From: a bacterium
GTDB lineage: Bacteria; JALSQH01
Length of the DNA: 10,073 bases
Direction: 5' to 3'
NCBI GenBank assembly: GCA_027004335.1
Contig: JALTID010000126.1
Coordinates: 1 to 10,073, forward strand
The number at the start of each line of letters is the position of its first letter. The first letter of the stretch is position 1. The notes under the pieces were generated by a model that saw only the letters and a program-made list of their open reading frames with translations, searched no databases and was not told the DNA's origin. Position numbers and translations under genes: made by a program. Of this stretch, positions 6,017-10,073 are shown piece by piece.

Positions 6017-6735
6017 GAGGATTAAGGTTATTTCCTGCTATCTTAATAGTTCTTGCTCTGTTTATTTCTTCTTGTCACAAGAAAAAAGAGGCTAAAAAGC
6101 CTCCTTTAACACCTCCTGTAGCTCAAAAAGTCCAAAATATGCAGCAACGACCCAGACAAACTTCCAGGCCTGCAAATGTAAAAACGGTGAGAATTTCTGA
6201 CAAGTTTATCCTTGGTGATCCTTCTTCTAAATTGGTAATGGTGGAATTTACCGATTTTCAATGCCCCTTCTGCAGAAGGTTTCACGCTCAAACTTTTCCT
6301 CTTTTAAAGAAGGAGTATATTGATACTGGAAAACTTAAATGGGTTACCATCCCATTCCCCTTGAGATTCCATCAGTATGCCTTTCCTGCTGCAAGAGGTT
6401 TTATCTGTGCAGGAAAAACTGGAGGGGAAAAGGCGTACTGGCAGTATTATATGAAAATTTTCAATGTTGAAAGATTAAATCCCTACTCTCCTGTTGAGGT
6501 TGCAACGGAAATAGGTCTTAACAGGGGAAAATTCTCCAGTTGTATGGATAGCGAAGAGGTTAGAAACGAACTTGCAGGTTTACTGAGTTTTGCCTCTGTT
6601 ATTGGTGTACGAGGCACTCCCACCTTTATACTTGGTAAGGACAATGGTGACGGGACAATGACAGGAGAAATGGTTGTTGGAGCGCAACCGTATGAGATTT
6701 TTAAGGATAAAATAGACGCTTTATTATCAAAATGA
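6013..6735 (+). CDS. DsbA-like lipoprotein (thioredoxin_4 family)
   Basis: This 240-residue protein has a lipoprotein signal (hydrophobic 8-18, lipobox ISSC, Cys21) and then a Lys/Pro/Gln-rich tether (about 22-60) that holds the enzyme away from the membrane. The DsbA-type domain starts near ISDKFILGDP. It has the strand LVMVEFTDFQ, active site C84-P-F-C87, a helical insertion (about 118-195) and the cis-proline P203 in RGTPTFIL. Cys132 and Cys177 inside the insertion may form a second, structural disulfide, as in some BdbD-like or DsbA-like proteins. The domain resembles BdbD and other DsbA/DsbC-like thioredoxins with C-P-x-C. Oxidase is the default role, but isomerase or reductase cannot be excluded. 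GGGAGG (6002-6007) sits 5 bp before the ATG, which overlaps the preceding stop by 4 bp. Confidence 0.88.
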   Translation: MRGLRLFPAILIVLALFISSCHKKKEAKKPPLTPPVAQKVQNMQQRPRQTSRPANVKTVRISDKFILGDPSSKLVMVEFTDFQCPFCRRFHAQTFPLLKKEYIDTGKLKWVTIPFPLRFHQYAFPAARGFICAGKTGGEKAYWQYYMKIFNVERLNPYSPVEVATEIGLNRGKFSSCMDSEEVRNELAGLLSFASVIGVRGTPTFILGKDNGDGTMTGEMVVGAQPYEIFKDKIDALLSK

Positions 6736-7979
6736 GAGTAAAATTTGTACCTTCCGATTTTTTTGTTGAGGAGGTAATTAGTCTCCCCATTGATGAGGAA
6801 GCTGTGTGGCCCTATGCTCTTTTTAAGCTTGAAAAGGTGGGCTACAATACCTGGTATATACTCAAGGCGATTTCAGACAGGTATTTCCATTTTGAAGAAG
6901 ATCCAAGATCGCTCTTTCAGATAGGAGGGCTAAAAGATAAAAATGCGTATACAGTTCAGTATGTTACCCTTCCCCTTAATTTTTTGAGAGGTAACCCCAA
7001 GAGGATCGAGTCCCTTGCCCGGTATCCATTTGAGTTCAGTAAGCCACGTAGAATGGCGAGATTTACCTTTCTTGGGTATGTGCCCTATCCCATGGGTGCA
7101 GACAAGATACTGGGCAATAAATTCGTTCTTATTCTTAGAGATCTTGATGAGTTCGCAATTAGAAGTCTTCCAGAATTATTGGAGAAGAAAGAAAGATCAG
7201 GTTTCCCCAATTACTATGATTCCCAGAGATTTTACCATGTAAGAAGTCGCAGTGATTTTGTGGCAAGACTCATCCTCAGAAGAGAGTTTTTAGGTGCTTT
7301 GAAACTTTTTTTTACTAATTATCAGGAGGATATAGGAGAGAGAAACAGGGTAAATGAAGAGATCGTAAAAAAATACTGGAAAGACTGGGATATGCTGAAG
7401 GATTATTTTAATGGCTTACTCTCTGAGCTTGTTTTAGATGTTCTGAGTGAAAATAACAAACCAGAATATGCCCTGGGAATGATCAGTGACAGGGTGATGG
7501 ATTTCCACTTTATGAAGTATCAGGCTTATGTATGGAATAAGTTTCTGAACAAGGTATTTCGGATTATTGGGTTAAGAGGTAAGAGCTCTCAAGTTGTTGA
7601 TATTAACTTGCTTTTCCCTGAATATTTTCCCTTTCCAGATTTAAAGCTTAATCTTCTTTACAGGAAATGGGCAGAGGAGCCTGGTGATATAGAAGAGCTT
7701 AAGGAAATTGTGCTGAGAGCAAAGTCCGAAGTCCTCAGGGAAGAAGGGATCGAAAACGCATCTTTCAATATTAAAAAGTTCAGGACTACATATTTCAAAA
7801 AATTTAGCAGAGATGTATGGGTAAGACCTTCAATTTTATCGTATGGTGAAGCCGCATTTGATGAAGCTTTCCCTGGAAAATACAGGTACACTTTCTCCTT
7901 TACACTTCCTTCAGGCACCTACGCAACAATTTTCACGAAAGCTATATTTTTAGAGTTGGAAAGAAAAAAGGGGGGATAA
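6732..7979 (+). CDS. truD: tRNA pseudouridine synthase D
   Basis: TruD converts U13 of certain tRNAs to pseudouridine in the cytoplasm. The protein has 415 residues, longer than E. coli TruD (about 350). Its N-terminus shows the family pattern (PSDFFVEEV, 7-15), then the catalytic motif GLKDKNAYTVQ (66-76) with Asp69 as presumed nucleophile, the NYxxxQRF motif as NYYDSQRF (160-167), KYQAYVWNKFLNKV in the body, and the C-terminal LPSGTYATIFTKAIF. The second motif is altered: the Gly usual after NYF/Y is Asp, and the residue after QRF is Tyr instead of Gly. No Shine-Dalgarno is visible before the ATG; it overlaps the DsbA-like stop in an ATGA, so translation probably depends on re-initiation. 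The stop codon falls in the loop of the - strand terminator. Confidence 0.88.
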   Translation: MRVKFVPSDFFVEEVISLPIDEEAVWPYALFKLEKVGYNTWYILKAISDRYFHFEEDPRSLFQIGGLKDKNAYTVQYVTLPLNFLRGNPKRIESLARYPFEFSKPRRMARFTFLGYVPYPMGADKILGNKFVLILRDLDEFAIRSLPELLEKKERSGFPNYYDSQRFYHVRSRSDFVARLILRREFLGALKLFFTNYQEDIGERNRVNEEIVKKYWKDWDMLKDYFNGLLSELVLDVLSENNKPEYALGMISDRVMDFHFMKYQAYVWNKFLNKVFRIIGLRGKSSQVVDINLLFPEYFPFPDLKLNLLYRKWAEEPGDIEELKEIVLRAKSEVLREEGIENASFNIKKFRTTYFKKFSRDVWVRPSILSYGEAAFDEAFPGKYRYTFSFTLPSGTYATIFTKAIFLELERKKGG

Positions 7980-7984
7980 CCCCC
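7964..7984 (-). terminator. Rho-independent terminator of the flavoprotein gene
   Basis: Read on the - strand, GGGGG (7984-7980), a 4-nt loop TTAT and CCCCC (7975-7971) form a perfect 5-bp G:C stem, followed by C and TTTTTT (7969-7964). It begins 4 bp past the stop of the flavoprotein gene. On the + strand the stem is followed by a T-rich stretch only after about 10 nt, so it is weak in that direction. It overlaps the last codons of truD. Confidence 0.8.
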
Positions 7985-7988
7985 GATT

Positions 7989-9350
7989 CTATTTGAATTT
8001 TTTCTTTCCCACATTAGCAGCAACCAGCACAGGATCCCATGTTGGAGCAAATGGTGGTGCATAGGCTAAATCAATTTCACTAAGTTCCTTTATTGTCATG
8101 TTGTTATGAAGTACGGTAGCAAGGACATCTATTCTCAATCCAGTTCCCTGTCCCCCTGCAAGCATGGCCCCGATCAACCTTCCAGATGGTTTCTCTGCTA
8201 AGAGTTTCACTGTGATTTTTTCTTTTGTTGGGAAATATCCTGCTTGTGTTTTGTCAACTATTTCCACCGATTCAAAATCAATGCCTGCCTTTTCTGCATC
8301 AACTGTTGAGAGTCCTGTTCTTGCGATTTCCACCCCGAAAACTTTTGCAACAGCGCTTCCAAGAGTACCGGGAAATTTTTCCACATCTTTATTAAAAGCT
8401 GCGTTGGCACCTGCATATCTTCCGCTTCTATTCGCATTTAAGGCGAGTGGCAGAAAAGCTGGTTTCCCTGTTATTCTGTTCTTATACTCCACACAATCAC
8501 CGCCAGCAAAAATATAGCTGAAGTTTGTTCGCAGATAATCATTAACTTTTATTGCGCCAGTTTCTCCTAATTCAATTCCTGCTTCTTTAGCTAATTCCAC
8601 ATTGGGCCTGACTCCTATTCCCACCAGAACAAAGTCAGTTTCTACTTTGCCGTTGTTTGTAATTACTCTTTTGACCTTTCCATTTTCTCCTTCAAAGGCT
8701 TCTACCTTTGTTTCAAATTTGAATTTAACACCGTTTCTTTCCATCTCGTCTGTAGCGATTTTTGCAATATCAGCGTCCATTGTACCCAGGGCGTGATCAA
8801 GAAGTTCTATCACTGTAACATCCATTCCTGTATGGGCAAGATTCTCTGCTACTTCCAGTCCGATGAATCCTGCTCCCACAAGCACAGCTTTTGAAGGTTT
8901 ATTTTCTTCAATGTATTTTTTTATCCTCAATCCATCTTTGAGAGTGTGGAGGTAAAAAATATTCTTCAGATCCACGCCAGGGACATTTAATCTCACAGGT
9001 GAAGCTCCAGTTGTGTAAATTAATCTATCAAACTCCATGGTGAATTCCTCGTCTGTTTCTCTGTTAAGAACCCTTACTTTTTTATTTTTTGCGTCTAATT
9101 CAACAACTTCGTGATTAATTCTCACATCTATTCCTCTGTCTTTTCTTGCTTTTTCCAGTGGCAGGACAATAAGAGTATCGGGGTCAGTTATAACATTTCC
9201 CAGATAGTATGGAAGCCCGCATGCCCCGTAGGATATGTGAGGGTCTCTTTCAAAGACCACAACTTCAAGTTCTTTGTTTCTTCTCTTAGCTTGACTGGCA
9301 GCGCTCATCCCTGCTGCTACTCCTCCAATAACTATCAATCGTTCTGGCAT
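7989..9350 (-). CDS. CoA-disulfide reductase / NADH oxidase-type flavoprotein
   Basis: This 453-residue protein belongs to the pyridine nucleotide-disulfide oxidoreductase family. Domains in order: FAD-binding LIVIGGVAAGMSAAS (5-19), the single redox Cys44 in SYGACGLPYYLG (40-51), NAD(P)-binding VLVGAGFIGLEVAENL (156-171) with Glu182 ending the second strand (favouring NADH), FAD contact IFAGGDCVE (280-288) and a C-terminal dimerisation domain. Tyr372 (AGYFP) and Tyr430 (DLAYAPPFAP) match the two tyrosines of CoA-disulfide reductase (Tyr361 and Tyr419 in S. aureus, as I recall). Relatives reduce CoA disulfide, sulfur or polysulfide, or O2; the motifs do not separate these. There is no rhodanese fusion. 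A strong AAGGAGG lies 6 bp before the ATG, and the CapA-like stop is 3 bp upstream, so the two genes form an operon. Confidence 0.9.
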   Translation of the reverse strand: MPERLIVIGGVAAGMSAASQAKRRNKELEVVVFERDPHISYGACGLPYYLGNVITDPDTLIVLPLEKARKDRGIDVRINHEVVELDAKNKKVRVLNRETDEEFTMEFDRLIYTTGASPVRLNVPGVDLKNIFYLHTLKDGLRIKKYIEENKPSKAVLVGAGFIGLEVAENLAHTGMDVTVIELLDHALGTMDADIAKIATDEMERNGVKFKFETKVEAFEGENGKVKRVITNNGKVETDFVLVGIGVRPNVELAKEAGIELGETGAIKVNDYLRTNFSYIFAGGDCVEYKNRITGKPAFLPLALNANRSGRYAGANAAFNKDVEKFPGTLGSAVAKVFGVEIARTGLSTVDAEKAGIDFESVEIVDKTQAGYFPTKEKITVKLLAEKPSGRLIGAMLAGGQGTGLRIDVLATVLHNNMTIKELSEIDLAYAPPFAPTWDPVLVAANVGKKKFK

Positions 9351-9353
9351 TTT

Positions 9354-10073
9354 TTACCTCCTTTTTGTCTTCTTTATGGGTAGAGCAAACTCTCCGTTTT
9401 CTAAAAAAAGTGGAGAAGTCAGGGGAAAATCTTCCATTGAGAGTTCCCTGATCAGTTTGAATGCACGCTCCCTTTTATCTGGCAGAGGTCCTCCCGGTTT
9501 TTTCTGTATAAATGAAAATATTTTTCCTTTTATAAATTCACCTTTCTTATCAATTGTAATTTTAACAAGTGGTGCAAGCCCCTCTTCTTTTTTAAGGCTG
9601 ATCCAACCGTAGGTGCAAAAATTTCCAAGACTGTAAAGTATCAATCTTTTTTTGTATACTTCCATTGCCCTTGGTACATGAGGGCCATGGCCGATTATTA
9701 GATCCGCTCCTGCATCAATTGCCATATGGGCAAATTTTACCACATTCCCTCTATTTTCTCCGAAAAAATACTCATCTTCATTTCTTGTATGAAGAGCGGA
9801 AAGCCCCTCTCCCCCATTATGAACTGATACGATGATGATAGGATATTCTCTGGATAATTTTTTTATGCTTTTTGTTATCTCATCAGGGTGTAAAATACTT
9901 CCCGGTGGAGGACCAAAAGAGACAGCTATCAGTGCGATCTTAACTCCGTCTAAAGTGAAGGTTGCCACATCTCCATATTTTGTAGCGAATTGAATCTTAA
10001 CCTTTTTTAAAACCCTTTCTGTGGAGAGAAGGCCGCATTCCCCGAAATCCATGGAGTGATTGTTGGCGAGAGA
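9354..10073 (-). CDS. CapA-family (PgsA/poly-gamma-glutamate type) metallophosphatase-like protein, N-terminus outside window
   Basis: The frame is open at the right edge and continues upstream of the Met at 10052: the first visible residues are SLANNHSMDFGECGL, the conserved N-L-A-N-N-H-x-x-D-x-G motif of the CapA/PGA_cap domain. About 239 residues are seen. Later family motifs are IIVSVHNGGEG (in place of the usual VHWGxEY), GADLIIGHGPHVPRAMEVYK and LILYSLGNF. The His, Asp and Asn residues belong to a calcineurin-like metal centre. CapA proteins are linked to poly-gamma-glutamate capsule in Bacillus, but many homologues in other bacteria have no capsule genes beside them. No CapB or CapC is present here, so the function is open. 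The gene is followed after 3 bp by the flavoprotein. Confidence 0.85.
   Translation of the reverse strand, partial: SLANNHSMDFGECGLLSTERVLKKVKIQFATKYGDVATFTLDGVKIALIAVSFGPPPGSILHPDEITKSIKKLSREYPIIIVSVHNGGEGLSALHTRNEDEYFFGENRGNVVKFAHMAIDAGADLIIGHGPHVPRAMEVYKKRLILYSLGNFCTYGWISLKKEEGLAPLVKITIDKKGEFIKGKIFSFIQKKPGGPLPDKRERAFKLIRELSMEDFPLTSPLFLENGEFALPIKKTKRR
9356..9364 (-). promoter_or_regulatory. Strong Shine-Dalgarno of the flavoprotein, overlapping the upstream stop
   Basis: On the - strand AAAGGAGGT lies 6 nt before the ATG. The same bases encode the last Arg-Arg of the CapA-like protein, and the stop codon TAA (9356-9354) begins on its last base. Ribosomes ending the first gene therefore terminate on the ribosome binding site of the second, a layout suited to coupled translation. 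Confidence 0.8.

Noticed and set aside
8164-8517. Long open frame on the + strand opposite the flavoprotein gene
   Set aside because: The translation is low-complexity Ser/Phe/Pro-rich with no motif or ribosome binding site, and the opposite strand carries a clear full-length flavoprotein.
1-10073. Mobile elements, CRISPR arrays, tRNA or rRNA genes, prophage genes
   Set aside because: No transposase or integrase motifs, no regularly spaced repeats, no cloverleaf-like segments and no rRNA-like conserved stretches were seen; genes are tightly packed housekeeping or envelope genes.

Overview
The window is gene-dense, AT-rich bacterial DNA (roughly 60% AT by eye), with codons rich in Lys, Ile and Glu. 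Three proteins start with lipoprotein signal peptides and several others look membrane-anchored or exported. This points to a low-GC, probably diderm (outer-membrane) bacterium. The sequence alone does not fix the phylum. The protein style (TruD, a Tam41-like protein, PD40 lipoprotein, TlpA pair) would suit a deltaproteobacterium-like or candidate-phylum anaerobe, but that is only an inference. I see no transposases, integrases, CRISPR repeats, tRNAs or rRNAs; this looks like ordinary chromosome.

Layout. (1) Positions 1-2073, + strand: the 3' end of a probable TIM-barrel protein overlaps a lipoprotein of the DUF2961/GH172 glycosidase family, forming a small carbohydrate cassette. (2) Positions 2151-3248, - strand: a lipoprotein made of PD40-type beta-propeller repeats. 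It has a very good promoter whose -10 box lies only 6 bp before the ATG. (3) Positions 3358-4897, + strand and divergent from it: a TetR-family repressor overlaps a nucleotidyltransferase-like protein whose motif order resembles Tam41-type CDP-diacylglycerol synthase. An imperfect dyad in the shared 109-bp intergenic region covers the -35 box of the lipoprotein promoter and is a candidate TetR operator. (4) Positions 4950-7979, + strand: a tightly coupled four-gene operon with ATGA junctions. It encodes a membrane-anchored ResA/TlpA-like thioredoxin, an exported TlpA-like thioredoxin, a DsbA-like lipoprotein and the tRNA pseudouridine synthase TruD. (5) Positions 10073-7989, - strand: the 3' part of a CapA-family metallophosphatase-like protein, then 3 bp later a CoA-disulfide reductase/NADH oxidase-type flavoprotein. 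A strong hairpin-plus-U-tract terminator ends this unit, and its loop holds the truD stop codon.

How they may work together. The three thioredoxin-fold proteins form an envelope disulfide oxidation/reduction set; their electron donor (CcdA/DsbD) or acceptor (DsbB/VKOR) is not in the window. The TetR/Tam41-like pair could be a regulated phospholipid step. The most unusual points are the bacterial Tam41-like protein under TetR control, the two promoters predicted to give leaderless or nearly leaderless mRNAs, and a TruD with altered conserved motif residues that lies translationally coupled behind envelope redox genes.
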